64,000 bases of DNA. Origin: Aliidongia dinghuensis. GTDB taxonomy: Bacteria; Pseudomonadota; Alphaproteobacteria; ATCC43930; CGMCC-115725. The DNA lies in contig NZ_BMJQ01000011.1 in the NCBI RefSeq assembly GCF_014643535.1, positions 62,001-126,000 of the forward strand, given 5' to 3'. The notes under the pieces were generated by a model. That model searched no databases and was not told the DNA's origin. It worked only from the letters and a program-made list of their open reading frames with translations. The translations under genes and the position numbers were made by a program. Of this stretch, positions 33,776-42,831 are shown in pieces. The first letter of the stretch is position 1. Every line of letters begins with the position of its first letter.

Positions 33776-34054
33776 TCAGCGCGACGGAGCGGCGCGCGTG
33801 CCGCTTCGCTTCAAGCCTGATTCCGCCCAGGCCGAGGTGCGCAACTCGACAACGTGGCCGATGGCGTTCATGAAGTCGGCTTCGTCCTCGCAATCCTGCG
33901 CGGCCTCGCCGCGGATCGTCGCGCGGCGCGCATACCGCGCGTCGTCATGGCGCTGATAGCCGGCGCTGCGCCGCACCCCATCTGCAGCTGACCAGGTGCG
34001 GAAAAAGAAGCTGCCGGCCTCGAACAAGATCGGCCCGACGACAATGTGGTTCAT
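33776..34054 (-). CDS. Small hypothetical protein
   Basis: A 92-residue protein starting at ATG 34054 behind GGGGGA. The N-terminus (MNHIVVGPILFEAGSFFFRT) is mildly hydrophobic; the middle is rich in Arg and Asp (YQRHDDARYARRATIRGEAA). I do not recognise the family. It lies at the edge of a gene-poor stretch of lower G+C. Confidence 0.45.
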   Translation of the reverse strand: MNHIVVGPILFEAGSFFFRTWSAADGVRRSAGYQRHDDARYARRATIRGEAAQDCEDEADFMNAIGHVVELRTSAWAESGLKRSGTRAAPSR

Positions 34055-34799
34055 GGTAATCCCCCAATATGATGGAGCATGCCTCACTATAGCACACCAT
34101 ATATTGATTTGCGGCTGTCGAAATGACATCGGGCTTGGAGCAAAATGGGCTCAACCGCTCGCATCTGCGGAACGGTCGGTCAGCCATGCTGCATAGCGCG
34201 TGACATCCCCGGTGGTAGGTGGAATTTGCCTCAGCGCCGGAGATCGGTGCCCGAAGCGTTTTAAGATGATCCCAACGGCAGCGTAGGAACTCGAGGGTGG
34301 GCCGGCTCATCGGCGCGCCGCGATGCGTCGAGGCGGCCAACATCGGCCCAGACCACGACATCTGTGCAGTCATTCGGCCCAAAGGGCGGCTTGATCCACT
34401 CGAGCTCGCGTTCCGCCATGCCTCTTCACCATGTCGGTCGGGACGGATTTCCTGAATTTCGTCGTGGGGATGTTACGCGTAACTCCTGTGCGTGCGCAGG
34501 AGAGATCGGGCGTTTCGGCGGCCGTCGATTAGGTAGAATTCCGTCCCGAAGAATACCGCACGCGCGCAGGAGTCCTGGCGGCTTTCCGGCGATCCCGGAA
34601 CCGGCGTTGCCTACCCGGAAAATGTGATTCCAGGCCGCGGAGTAACAGGGGAATAGGCGCCAAGCCGCGCCGGCGTCACCCAATCACCCCGAGGACGGTG
34701 TGATCGATCCCCGCGCCACTTCATCGTCGCCGGCCAAGGGTTGGGCTGGCGCCGCAGCGTCGATCGGCACCACGTTCGACGGCGGCGCGAGAATCGCTT
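34055..34799. other. Gene-poor region, 745 bp
   Basis: No complete gene is supported. G+C is somewhat lower than in flanking core genes. A leftward frame of 52 codons (34261-34419) and a second piece in another frame directly downstream may be remnants of one gene. Otherwise I see nothing conserved. Confidence 0.5.
34261..34419 (-). pseudogene. Possible remnant of a frameshifted gene
   Basis: ATG 34419 has GAAGAGG directly upstream and opens 52 codons (MAERELEWIKPPFGPNDCTD...). After this frame ends, another leftward frame continues with protein-like sequence (AAVGIILKRFGH, then GDVTRYAAWLTDRSAD) to about 34140. A single lost or gained base near 34290-34340 would join them. I cannot name the family, and a genuine 52-residue gene is the alternative. 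Confidence 0.3.
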
Positions 34800-35390
34800 T
34801 TAGAGCGAGAGGACGTAGCCGCGTAGAGTATCCACCGTTTCTGTGAGACCGGCTGCTTCCATGCCGATGAGTAGATGCTCGGCGGTCATCTCCGGCCTTT
34901 TGAAGCGCTCCCGCATGCGGCGAATGGCTGCTACTGCGCGACCAGGATCTAGGGCGATCGTGTCGGCAATAAATGCGTCGGTTGAGCGAGCCTCGATGTT
35001 CATCGGTTCAAGAAATGCAGCTGGGAAGTCCTTAAGATTGTCGGTGACAATCGTCGCCGCTTGCGTCTTCAGCGCCGCAGCAATCACGTGGGCATCACCA
35101 GGATCCGGCAAGCCTACACATACGCATTTCAGCGCTTCGAAGTCAGAGACCATAGCCTCCTCGAAAGCCTCTTCCATGCGCGCTCTTTGAAGGGCCGCTA
35201 CAGCTTCTGGGTTGGGCTTGCCTTTGTCGGCGAATAAGGCGGCTATCGCTCGCTCGGTCTCATCGAGGACTTCCTTGGACCAACGGAGGCGGAAAAATCC
35301 CGCCTCCGCCAGCGTGAGCAATAGATTCCTTTTCAACACTCCAACGAGTGAACAGGCGTCAACGAAGGCGGTATAGCGATTGGCAAACAA
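34800..35390 (-). CDS. PIN domain toxin-like ribonuclease (toxin-antitoxin partner)
   Basis: A 196-residue PIN-domain protein, probably a metal-dependent ribonuclease toxin. Acidic active-site residues are seen in FVDACSLVGVL (Asp 11), LDETERAIA, GLPDPGDAHVIAAAL and IVTDNLKDFP. A further 60 residues follow the core. The start is TTG 35390, only two bases after the antitoxin stop; no other start keeps the first catalytic Asp, so translation should depend on coupling. The neighbouring tRNA and gene-poor stretch suggest an accessory island. The RNA target is unknown. Confidence 0.85.
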   Translation of the reverse strand: MFANRYTAFVDACSLVGVLKRNLLLTLAEAGFFRLRWSKEVLDETERAIAALFADKGKPNPEAVAALQRARMEEAFEEAMVSDFEALKCVCVGLPDPGDAHVIAAALKTQAATIVTDNLKDFPAAFLEPMNIEARSTDAFIADTIALDPGRAVAAIRRMRERFKRPEMTAEHLLIGMEAAGLTETVDTLRGYVLSL

Positions 35391-35392
35391 GG

Positions 35393-35848
35393 CTATAGGA
35401 GGTCCGCATCGGCCTCTGCTATGTCGGCCAGAGACTGCTGCCGCTTCTCATCGCGCTTCCGCTTATAGGCAAAGAGATCCTCAGCCATAATGCGGCGATG
35501 GCGTCCCACCATTGAATGCGCAATTTCTCCCTTCGAAAGTAGCGATATCAGGTGAGGCCTCGACATGTTGAGAATGTCTGCCGCTTGTTGGGTGGTGAGC
35601 ATCTGGCCCACCGGAACAAGGGTGACAGCATCGCCACGACCAACGTGTCGTAGCAGCTCCATGAGCAGCGTCGACAATGCTGGGGTCAGCGTGATCTCCG
35701 CCGGCTGCTTACCCTCTTCGAGCACCTTCAGCTTGGTATCGCCGGCAGCGTGTGTAGCGATGATCTTGCGAAGCTGATTGGCCGCCGCCTTCTCGCTTGC
35801 GGAAGGCAGGCGGGCGCCGAGTTCCTCGGCGAAGGCTGGCATAGTCAT
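35393..35848 (-). CDS. HTH (excisionase-type) antitoxin of the PIN pair
   Basis: A 151-residue DNA-binding antitoxin-like protein. The MerR/excisionase-type helix-turn-helix is MLTTQQAADILNMSRPHLI, with the wing LLSKGEIAHSMVGRHRRI. The N-terminal 80 residues are helical and may form the dimer part; the C-terminus (KRDEKRQQSLADIAEADADLL) is likely the toxin-neutralising arm. GAGGGAG precedes ATG 35848. It is the first gene of a two-gene operon with the PIN toxin. Confidence 0.83.
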   Translation of the reverse strand: MTMPAFAEELGARLPSASEKAAANQLRKIIATHAAGDTKLKVLEEGKQPAEITLTPALSTLLMELLRHVGRGDAVTLVPVGQMLTTQQAADILNMSRPHLISLLSKGEIAHSMVGRHRRIMAEDLFAYKRKRDEKRQQSLADIAEADADLL

Positions 35849-36073
35849 GAGCGGCTCCCTCTTCAGACCGTCTCATACCCGATAATCGAAATAAACGCAA
35901 CGAGCGAAACGGCCGCAATCGCCCCGAAGTTCGACATTCCTTCGCTATCCTTCGCCCGGCATCGGACGTGCAATTTGGACGAACTTTACCCCCGACTTTC
36001 CGTCGAGTGGTGACGCCCTGGTGACACGGCGAGACGGAGCGGTGAGTATGGGGAGCTAAGTCATTGAAGAAAC

Positions 36074-36149
36074 TGGTGCCGCCTGCGTGACTCGAACACG
36101 CGACCCTCGCATTACGAATGCGATGCTCTACCGGCTGAGCTAAGGCGGC
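36074..36149 (-). tRNA. tRNA-Thr (anticodon CGU)
   Basis: The minus strand folds into a complete cloverleaf. The acceptor is GCCGCCT/AGGCGGC, the D-arm GCTC/GAGC, the anticodon arm TCGCA-TTCGTAA-TGCGA with anticodon CGT, and the T-arm GCGTG-TTCGAGT-CACGC. The discriminator A is followed by an encoded CCA. It reads the ACG threonine codon. It stands next to the toxin-antitoxin pair and could serve as an integration site. Confidence 0.96.
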
Positions 36150-36318
36150 CTACCGTTTCGGCGGCACCCTTGGGGGTGCGGCCCTTCGACTGGCGAAGCG
36201 GCGCGGAACATGGCAGATGCCGCGCCCCCATGCAACTGCGCAAATGAAGGAGCGCCCCTGCAACAATACCAGGGGCAGGCCGGCCGGCCTGTGACAAGCG
36301 CTCGCGCCCCCGGTCGGC

Positions 36319-37743
36319 TCAGGCGCTGCCCTGGGCCGGCGCCGCGGGCGCGGTCGGGTCGAGGATCGTCGCCTCGCCCGGCGGCAGGATGTCGATCCGC
36401 TCGGCCCGCGTGCCTTCGCGCCGGTCGGGCGTGCGCCACGCGAGCGAATCGAAGTTGTGGCAGCTGGGGCAGAGCGGCTCCCAGCCGTGCGTCTCGGCCC
36501 CGCAGGCGCCACACACCCAGACCGGGTCCGCATCGCCGCGCGCGGCACGCTCGAGCCAGGTCTGGCGCTGCATCTGGCCTTGGGTGCCGTTGCCGTGCTC
36601 GCCCTGTTCCAGCTCGGCCATCAGGTGGCAGAGCCGGCGCGGCCAGGGGCCGGGACCCTGCGCGCCCGCCTGGTCGAGATGACGGCGCGCCTCGCCCCAG
36701 AGCCGGGCGTTGAGCGCGATCGCGGCCGCCGCCAGATGGCTCTCCGGGTCGGACGGCCGGAGCTCGACCAGCCGCTCGAAGCGCTTCAGGCGCTGCACCG
36801 GCGCCTCGGACGCGAGCAGCTGGTCATAGGTCTCGGCCACCCGCGGATGGCCGCTCCGGGCCCAGGCGGTCTCGAGCACGCGCAGCCCCTTCGCGGTGCG
36901 GTTGCGGTCTTGCAGCAGACGGGCGTAGTGCACCGCGGCCGGCGCGGAGCCCTCGTCGAGCCCGTGGGCCTGGGCCGCATGGGCGAGCGCGTCGCGGGCG
37001 AGGCCTTCGGCCGCCGCCTGGCGGCTGTGGGCGATCAGCAGGGTCGCCTGGTAGTGCCGGCCGGTCTCGGCGTTGATCGCCCCCTTCTTGACCGCCTGCT
37101 TCAGGGTCTGGGTCGCCTTGCGCCATTCCTGGGCGCGCGTCTCGAGCGCCAGCTGGCCCTGCAGCACCCAGGCGGTCGACGGCTTCAGCTGGTTGGCGCG
37201 CGCGGTAAGCTTCAAGGCAGTCGCGTCGTCGCCGCGCTTCAAGGCCTGCAGGATGAGGCCGCGCAGGCCCAGGAACTCGGTCTCCGGGTCGCCCAGCATG
37301 GCGGAGAACTCGCCCTCGGCCTTGGTGCCGTCGCCGCGCATGAGAGCCGCCTGGGCCGCGAGCAGGCGGGTCAAGGGCGGGCTCTCGAGCCGGCCCTTGC
37401 GGAACATGAGCTCGGCCCGCTTGTGCAGCTTCTCGGCCGCGCGCGCGTCGCCGGCCGCGATCGCGACCAGGCCGGATGTCAGCGCCCGGTAGCCCTCGAG
37501 CCGCCGCTGGTCGCGCCGCCGGCCGGCGAAGTGCCGGGGCGCCCGGATGAGCCGGGCGAGCAGCGACAGCAGGAACCACAGCACCGCGACGGCCAGAACG
37601 AGCGCCAGCACGGCGACACCGAGCGCCACGTCGATGCGCCAGCCGAGCCAGGTGACGGCGACGGTGCCGGGCCGGTCGGCGAAGAACACCGCGGCCGCGA
37701 CGACAAGCGCGATCGCGAGGACGGCCGGCAGCGCGCGCCTCAT
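36319..37743 (-). CDS. hemY: HemY-like TPR membrane protein
   Basis: A 474-residue inner-membrane protein of the HemY family, associated with late haem synthesis in proteobacteria though its role is not settled. Two N-terminal membrane helices (about 5-22 and 38-68) are followed by the HemY_N region (RLIRAPRHFAGRRRDQRRLEGYRALTSGLVAIAAGDARAAEK in outline) and TPR-like helices to residue 390. The C-terminus holds a zinc-ribbon-like CGACG...CPSC (about 417-440), probably metal-binding. Its ATG overlaps the stop of the HemD-mitofilin gene. It is the last gene of the hemC-hemD-hemY group. Confidence 0.87.
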   Translation of the reverse strand: MRRALPAVLAIALVVAAAVFFADRPGTVAVTWLGWRIDVALGVAVLALVLAVAVLWFLLSLLARLIRAPRHFAGRRRDQRRLEGYRALTSGLVAIAAGDARAAEKLHKRAELMFRKGRLESPPLTRLLAAQAALMRGDGTKAEGEFSAMLGDPETEFLGLRGLILQALKRGDDATALKLTARANQLKPSTAWVLQGQLALETRAQEWRKATQTLKQAVKKGAINAETGRHYQATLLIAHSRQAAAEGLARDALAHAAQAHGLDEGSAPAAVHYARLLQDRNRTAKGLRVLETAWARSGHPRVAETYDQLLASEAPVQRLKRFERLVELRPSDPESHLAAAAIALNARLWGEARRHLDQAGAQGPGPWPRRLCHLMAELEQGEHGNGTQGQMQRQTWLERAARGDADPVWVCGACGAETHGWEPLCPSCHNFDSLAWRTPDRREGTRAERIDILPPGEATILDPTAPAAPAQGSA

Positions 37744-39728
37744 TGCGGCTTCGCCTGCTCTTGGGCGGCGGTCGCGTCGAGCCGCTGGGTTGCGAGCGTC
37801 ATCAGGCGGTCCGCCGCCTGCTCGACCGCGAGCCGGTCGCGCGCGGCCGTGAGCCAGGGACGGGCGACCTCGGCCGGCTGGCCGTCGAGCGCCTTGATTG
37901 CGTCGAGCGCACCCGAAAGATCGCCGGCCTTGAGCGCCGCCGCGGCGACGGCCAGGCTGCGGTCGGGCCCGGGCGGCAGCTTGTCGCCGCCGCTGTCGTC
38001 GACGCGGCGGATCGAGACCAGCCGGCGCGCGCGGGCCTCGATGTGCTGCCACAGGCCGGCGTCGGCCGACGGGGCCGGCGGCACGTTGATCGCGGCCGGC
38101 AGTCCGTCGAGCTCGGCCGCGAGTGCCGCCCGGCTCTCGACGCCGTGGTCGGCGAACCGCTCGAGCACGGCCAGCGATGGTGCCGCCGCCGGATCGTTGC
38201 CGGCGCTCGCCTTCAGCACGGCCAGCGGTCCGTCGAACGGGCCGGAGCCGGCGATCCGGTCCTTGATCTCGGCCAGCGCCAGGATCATCGCCTTCTCGTT
38301 GCGCTGGGCCACGGCCTGCCGCTGCATCTGCGCCTCGAGGCGCGCGATCCGGCCGACCGCGTCGGCAAGACCCGCCGCGACCGTCTGGACGCTCGCCGGA
38401 TCGGCCGCGGGCTTGGTCTCGACCGCGGCCAGGCGCTGCTGCAGAGCGCCGATCGTGTCCTGCAGCCGATCGATCCGGGCGGTATCGACGCCGGCGGGCG
38501 CCGCTTCGCTGGGTTCGGGGGCGGATTGCGCGGTGACCGGATGGCTGGGCGCGATGGCGCCGGGATTGGCGGCGGGCGGCGCGGCGGTCTCGCTCGGCAC
38601 GGCAGGCGTCTGATCGACGGCGGCTGTCGAAGTGGCGGAGGGCAGGGTGGGCGATGGGGCAGGGGCTGTCGGCGCGGACGGCGTCTCCTGGGGTTCGGTC
38701 CCCTGGGGTTCAGTTCCCTTGAGTTCAGCCGGGGCCGGGCGCGTCTCGGCGACGGATGCAACCGGCTTCGTCTGGAACAGCCGGGTCGCGATCAGCCGCT
38801 CCTTGATCTGCGGCGTGAACAGCGCGATGACGCCGGCCGCGATCAGGATGGCGGCGCCGGACGCGAAAAGCGGCAAGGTGCGCCGCCAATGCGGTTTCTT
38901 GGCGGCCTGCTTCGGTGCGGGCGGCAGCGGGTCGATCTCGTCGGTCGGCTCGCTCTTGGGGGATGGCGCGTGTTTCGGGTCGGGGGCGGCCTGGTCGGGG
39001 GCTGCGGTCAAGACGTCCTCCTCTGGGCGGGCCTTCGGGATGAGCGAGAGCAAGGCGGCCTGGGTCGGCTCGGGGGCGACCTCGACGGCCCGGAGCGGCA
39101 GCGGGCCGAGCGCCTCGGCCACGGCGGGGCTGAGGCACCAGGCGGTGAGCCGATCGGTCTTGAGGCCGGACGCGCGGACGAGCTCCGCGAACTGGCGGGC
39201 CGTGCGGGGCGAGAACAGCAGCACGCCGTCGAGCGTGCCGTCGGCGAGCGCCGCACGCGTCTCGGCCTTGAGCGCGGTCGCGGGCTCGGCTTCGTAGAGC
39301 ACCGCGCGGCGATAGGTGAAGCCGGCCGTCCCCAGGCTCTCAGCCAGATCGCCCGCGACCTCGCTGCCGGCCGCATGGAGCAGCACACCGTCGCCGGGCT
39401 TGAGGTGGGTCGCAACGAGAGCGGCGAGCGCCGCCACGTCGCCGTCGGCGCTCTCGACCGTGCCGAAACCCTGCTCGCGCGCGACGGCCGCCGTCCGGTC
39501 GCCGACCGCGAAGGCGGGGATGTTCCGCCGGTCCGAGAGCGCCGCAAAGGCGCGCACGCCATTGCCGCTGGTAAACAGGAGCGCCACAACGCCGTCGAGC
39601 TCGAGCGTTGCACTCTCGCGGAGCCGGATGGTCAGCAGCGGTTCCGCCAGGACCGCATGCCCGTCGGCGTCGAGCAGCGCCACGAGCGGGCCTGCATCGA
39701 GGGCGGGGCGGGTCACCAGCAGCTTCAT
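37740..39728 (-). CDS. hemD: Uroporphyrinogen-III synthase fused to a mitofilin-like membrane domain
   Basis: A 662-residue fusion. Residues 1-235 are a HemD-type uroporphyrinogen-III synthase that closes the tetrapyrrole ring (KLLVTRPALDAGPLVALL, VALLFTSGNGVRAFA, GDGVLLHAAGSEVAGDLAE, VLLFSPRTARQFAELV). After an acidic linker comes one membrane helix (LFASGAAILIAAGVIALF) near 295-312. Next are a Pro/Glu/Thr-rich linker with a repeated GTEPQ and a coiled-coil and helical domain like alphaproteobacterial mitofilin/HemX proteins (RIDRLQDTIGALQQRLAAVE). The frame is unbroken. It lies between hemC and hemY, with an ATGA overlap to hemY. Confidence 0.88.
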   Translation of the reverse strand: MKLLVTRPALDAGPLVALLDADGHAVLAEPLLTIRLRESATLELDGVVALLFTSGNGVRAFAALSDRRNIPAFAVGDRTAAVAREQGFGTVESADGDVAALAALVATHLKPGDGVLLHAAGSEVAGDLAESLGTAGFTYRRAVLYEAEPATALKAETRAALADGTLDGVLLFSPRTARQFAELVRASGLKTDRLTAWCLSPAVAEALGPLPLRAVEVAPEPTQAALLSLIPKARPEEDVLTAAPDQAAPDPKHAPSPKSEPTDEIDPLPPAPKQAAKKPHWRRTLPLFASGAAILIAAGVIALFTPQIKERLIATRLFQTKPVASVAETRPAPAELKGTEPQGTEPQETPSAPTAPAPSPTLPSATSTAAVDQTPAVPSETAAPPAANPGAIAPSHPVTAQSAPEPSEAAPAGVDTARIDRLQDTIGALQQRLAAVETKPAADPASVQTVAAGLADAVGRIARLEAQMQRQAVAQRNEKAMILALAEIKDRIAGSGPFDGPLAVLKASAGNDPAAAPSLAVLERFADHGVESRAALAAELDGLPAAINVPPAPSADAGLWQHIEARARRLVSIRRVDDSGGDKLPPGPDRSLAVAAAALKAGDLSGALDAIKALDGQPAEVARPWLTAARDRLAVEQAADRLMTLATQRLDATAAQEQAKPQ
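38686..38730. repeat. 15-bp tandem triplication in the HemD-mitofilin linker
   Basis: Three adjacent units TCCTGGGGTTCGGTC, CCCTGGGGTTCAGTT and CCCTTGAGTTCAGCC, in frame on the minus strand, give the ELKGTEPQGTEPQ segment of the linker after the membrane helix. Confidence 0.85.
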
Positions 39729-39778
39729 CGGCTTACCTCGGGCAGGGGCGGCGGGGCGGGACGAGTTGGCGGGACGTG

Positions 39779-40738
39779 TCAGCGGGCCGAGGTGTCGGGC
39801 ACCGGCAGGTCGAAGAAGCCGGCGCCGGCGCGGGCGCGCAGCGTCTCGCCGGCCGTCCGGCCGAGCGCCACGGCGTCCGTGGCCGGGCCCGAGCGCTGGT
39901 CGGCATGGGCCGACGTGCCGTCGGGGCGCACGATCAGGCTGCGGAGCGTGAGCGTGTCGCCATCGAGCTCGGCCAGCGCCGCGATCGGCGTCTTGCACGA
40001 GCCGTCGAGGCTTGCGAGCAGAGCGCGCTCGGCCGCAACCCGGGTTGCCGTCGGCCGGTGGTTGAGCGGGGCCAGATATGCTGCGACGCGCGCGTCGGCC
40101 GCGCGCCGCTCGATGCCGATCGCTCCTTGAGCCACGGCCGGCAACATCAGCTCGGGCGGCAGGATCTGGGTCACCCGGTCGGCGAGGCCCAGGCGCTTTA
40201 CGCCCGCGATCGCGAGCAGGGTGGCATCGACCTGGCCGGCCGCGAGCTTGGCGAGCCGCGTGTCGATATTGCCGCGGAAGGGCACGACGGCGAGGTCCGG
40301 GCGGGCGCGCAGGATCTGCGCCTGGCGGCGGAGCGAGGCGGTGCCGACCACGGCGCCGGGGGGCAGGGACATGAGTCCGTCAGCCTTCTCCGAGAAGAAG
40401 GCGTCGCGCGGGTCCTCGCGCTCGAGGAAGCAATCGATGACGAGGCCATCGGGCAGCCAGGTCGCGACGTCCTTCATGGAATGGACGGCGAGATCGACGC
40501 GGCCGTCGACGAGCGCCTCCTCGATTTCCTTGGTGAACAGGCCCTTGCCGCCGATAGCGGCGAGCGTCCGGTCGGTGACGGTGTCGCCGGTCGTGCGGAT
40601 GATCGTCAGGGCGATGGCATCGGGCGATGCCAGCTCGGGGTGGGCGGCCATCAGCAGGGCGCGCACCATCTCGGCCTGGGCCAAGGCGAGGGCGCTGCCG
40701 CGGGTGCCGATGCGCAACAGGGGGCGGTCGAGGCTCAT
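39779..40738 (-). CDS. hemC: Porphobilinogen deaminase (hydroxymethylbilane synthase)
   Basis: A cytoplasmic enzyme of 319 residues that polymerises four porphobilinogens to hydroxymethylbilane. RIGTRGSALALAQAE opens the protein; KGLFTKEIEEAL, DLAVHSMKDV, GTASLRRQAQ and FRGNIDTRLAKL are the conserved binding blocks; the dipyrromethane cofactor Cys is residue 248 in LDGSCKTPIAA. GAGGGC precedes ATG 40738. The product feeds the HemD domain encoded 50 bp downstream. It is divergent from the aspartic protease gene. Confidence 0.97.
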   Translation of the reverse strand: MSLDRPLLRIGTRGSALALAQAEMVRALLMAAHPELASPDAIALTIIRTTGDTVTDRTLAAIGGKGLFTKEIEEALVDGRVDLAVHSMKDVATWLPDGLVIDCFLEREDPRDAFFSEKADGLMSLPPGAVVGTASLRRQAQILRARPDLAVVPFRGNIDTRLAKLAAGQVDATLLAIAGVKRLGLADRVTQILPPELMLPAVAQGAIGIERRAADARVAAYLAPLNHRPTATRVAAERALLASLDGSCKTPIAALAELDGDTLTLRSLIVRPDGTSAHADQRSGPATDAVALGRTAGETLRARAGAGFFDLPVPDTSAR

Positions 40739-40888
40739 GCCCTCTGTTTATCGCCGCCGGCCGGGCTTGTCGCCTGCATTCCTGACGGAGGAGGCAAGTT
40801 GCACCCCTAAGACGCACCTAACCAAGCATCTCGCGGACCCCGACTGGCTGCGCTAGGCTCTTGGAAAAGAGAAAGGAACTGCCGGGGC

Positions 40889-42757
40889 ATGGCGTCGGGA
40901 CGCACGAGTTGGATCCTCATCGCGCTGACAATGCTCGGCCCGGCTTCACTGGCGGCACGCGCCGAGGCCCCTTCGTCCGGGGTATCGCCCGACGCGCCAT
41001 CTCCAATGCAGCTCGTAGCCCTGGCGCGCGAGGCGGCCGGGGGCGCCGCATGGGATCGGGCTCCAGTGCTCCATCGCGTCCTGACGCTCGCGGCCGGCAA
41101 GCTCGAAGGCACGCTCGAGACCTGGTGCGACCCGGCGCGCGGCCGGGCGGCGAGCCGTTACCGGCTCGGCCCTGATTCGGGCGCCGAGGGCTGGGACGGC
41201 CGCGCCGCCTGGAGCGCCGACTGGGCGCATCGCGTCCATCATGCTGAGGGTGCCGACCTGGCGCTGCAGCGCGCCACCGCCTTCTGGTCGAGTTTCGGCT
41301 TCCTCATGCCGCAGCGGCGGGATGTCGTGCCGGCCGCTGCGGGCGCCCGCAGCGAGGGCGGCCGGGAATTCGACCTGGTGCGCTTCGCCTCACCGGGCAC
41401 GCTGCCGGTCGTCGCCTGGTTCGATAGGGCGAGCCATCTGCCGATGAAGCTCACGGTCGAACGGGCGGAGCCGATCACGGTGCGCCTCGACGACTGGCGC
41501 CGCTCGGGCTCGCTTCTGCTGCCGTTCGCGATCGAGACCTCGACCGGCCTCGTGCAATACGACGCGGAGAGCCGGCTCGAGAGTGCGACGATCGGCCTCG
41601 AGGACGGGCCGAGCCCGTTCGCGCCGCCGCCGGCGCCGCCGCCGGACTATGTCTTCGCCGAGGGGAAGCCCGCGGTCATGCCGCTCGAGCCGATCGGCAC
41701 GGCCGTGCTGGTCGATGTCATGGTCGACGAGCACGGGCCCTATACCTTCGCGCTCGACAGCGGCTCGAGCGACGTCATCGACAGCGGGCTCGCCCGCGAG
41801 CTGGGCCTGCCGGTCGTGGGCGCCTTCCGCGGGCGCGGCGCTGGCGAACGGCCGGTCGATGTCGGCCTTACCCGGGTCGCGACGCTCGATGTCGGCGACC
41901 TGACGCTCCGCGACCAGCTCTTGCGCGTCGTGCCGCTCGATTTCGACCTCAACGGTGCCAAGCCCGCCTATCGCGGCCTGATCGGGTTCGAGCTGTTCGA
42001 CCGGCTGATCGTCCGGCTCGATCATGAGCTCCGGCAACTGACGCTCACGGAGCCCGCCGGCTGGACCTACCAGGGCAGCGGCCAGCGCGTGCCGTTCCGC
42101 TTTCACGGCCGGGTGCCGATGGTCGATGGCGTGATCGACCTGGTGCCGGGGCGCTTCACGCTCGACACGGGCCAGGGCAATTCGCTGACGCTCTACCGGC
42201 CGTTCATGGAGACGATGGGCATCGCCAACAAATACCCGCCGAAGCTCACGACCATCGTCTCGGTCGGCGTCGGCGGCACGGTCATGGCCGGCGTCGCCCG
42301 GGCGCATCTCTTAAAGCTCGGTTCGGTCGATGTGTCGGGCCCGGTGGTCTATCTTTCGCACCAGCGCGCCGGTGCGTTTGCCGATCCGGACCTGGCCGGC
42401 AATGTCGGCGAAGGCGTGTTCGAACGCTTCAACGTCACCTTCGACTATGGCCGGCGCGAGGCATTCTTCGAGCGCACGCCGCATTACGACGAGGGCGATT
42501 CTCTCCGTCTCCTGACCCTGAAACGCACCCAATGGGGGCTGGTCGTGCTGAGCGTGCTGCCGGGTGGTCCGGCGGCGGAGGCGGGCATCCAGGCGGGCGA
42601 CGTGATCGAGCGGATCGAGAACGCCGAGGCGCAATATCTCGACTACTGGACGCTGCGGCGCATGTTCTCGCGGCCGGCCGGGACCCGGCTGCACCTTCAT
42701 GTCCGGCACTCGGGCGCCACGTTCGACGCGATCATCGTGCTGGGACAGCGGATCTAG
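40889..42757 (+). CDS. Secreted retropepsin-like aspartic protease with PDZ domain
   Basis: A 622-residue exported protein with signal peptide (WILIALTMLGPASLAARA). Two aspartic-protease motifs are present, one per lobe: FALDSGSSDVID near residue 288 and FTLDTGQGNSLTL near residue 428, each followed by a hydrophobic strand as in pepsin-like folds. The C-terminal 90 residues form a PDZ-type domain (WGLVVLSVLPGGPAAEAGIQAGDVIERI). Both lobes in one chain are unlike single-lobe retropepsins. The N-terminal 250 residues resemble no domain I can name. It sits between hemC (divergent) and tsaD (75 bp downstream). Substrate unknown. Confidence 0.82.
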   Translation: MASGRTSWILIALTMLGPASLAARAEAPSSGVSPDAPSPMQLVALAREAAGGAAWDRAPVLHRVLTLAAGKLEGTLETWCDPARGRAASRYRLGPDSGAEGWDGRAAWSADWAHRVHHAEGADLALQRATAFWSSFGFLMPQRRDVVPAAAGARSEGGREFDLVRFASPGTLPVVAWFDRASHLPMKLTVERAEPITVRLDDWRRSGSLLLPFAIETSTGLVQYDAESRLESATIGLEDGPSPFAPPPAPPPDYVFAEGKPAVMPLEPIGTAVLVDVMVDEHGPYTFALDSGSSDVIDSGLARELGLPVVGAFRGRGAGERPVDVGLTRVATLDVGDLTLRDQLLRVVPLDFDLNGAKPAYRGLIGFELFDRLIVRLDHELRQLTLTEPAGWTYQGSGQRVPFRFHGRVPMVDGVIDLVPGRFTLDTGQGNSLTLYRPFMETMGIANKYPPKLTTIVSVGVGGTVMAGVARAHLLKLGSVDVSGPVVYLSHQRAGAFADPDLAGNVGEGVFERFNVTFDYGRREAFFERTPHYDEGDSLRLLTLKRTQWGLVVLSVLPGGPAAEAGIQAGDVIERIENAEAQYLDYWTLRRMFSRPAGTRLHLHVRHSGATFDAIIVLGQRI

Positions 42758-42831
42758 CTGTTCCCGTCCCGCTGGAGACCTCTGCCGTAGCACCGGTTGT
42801 TCGCAAGGGGGCGCACGCGTATATCGGAGCC

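Noticed and set aside
36457..40130. Two very long plus-strand frames opposite hemY and the hemD fusion
   Set aside because: Shadow frames from GC-rich codon structure; the minus strand genes have clear families.
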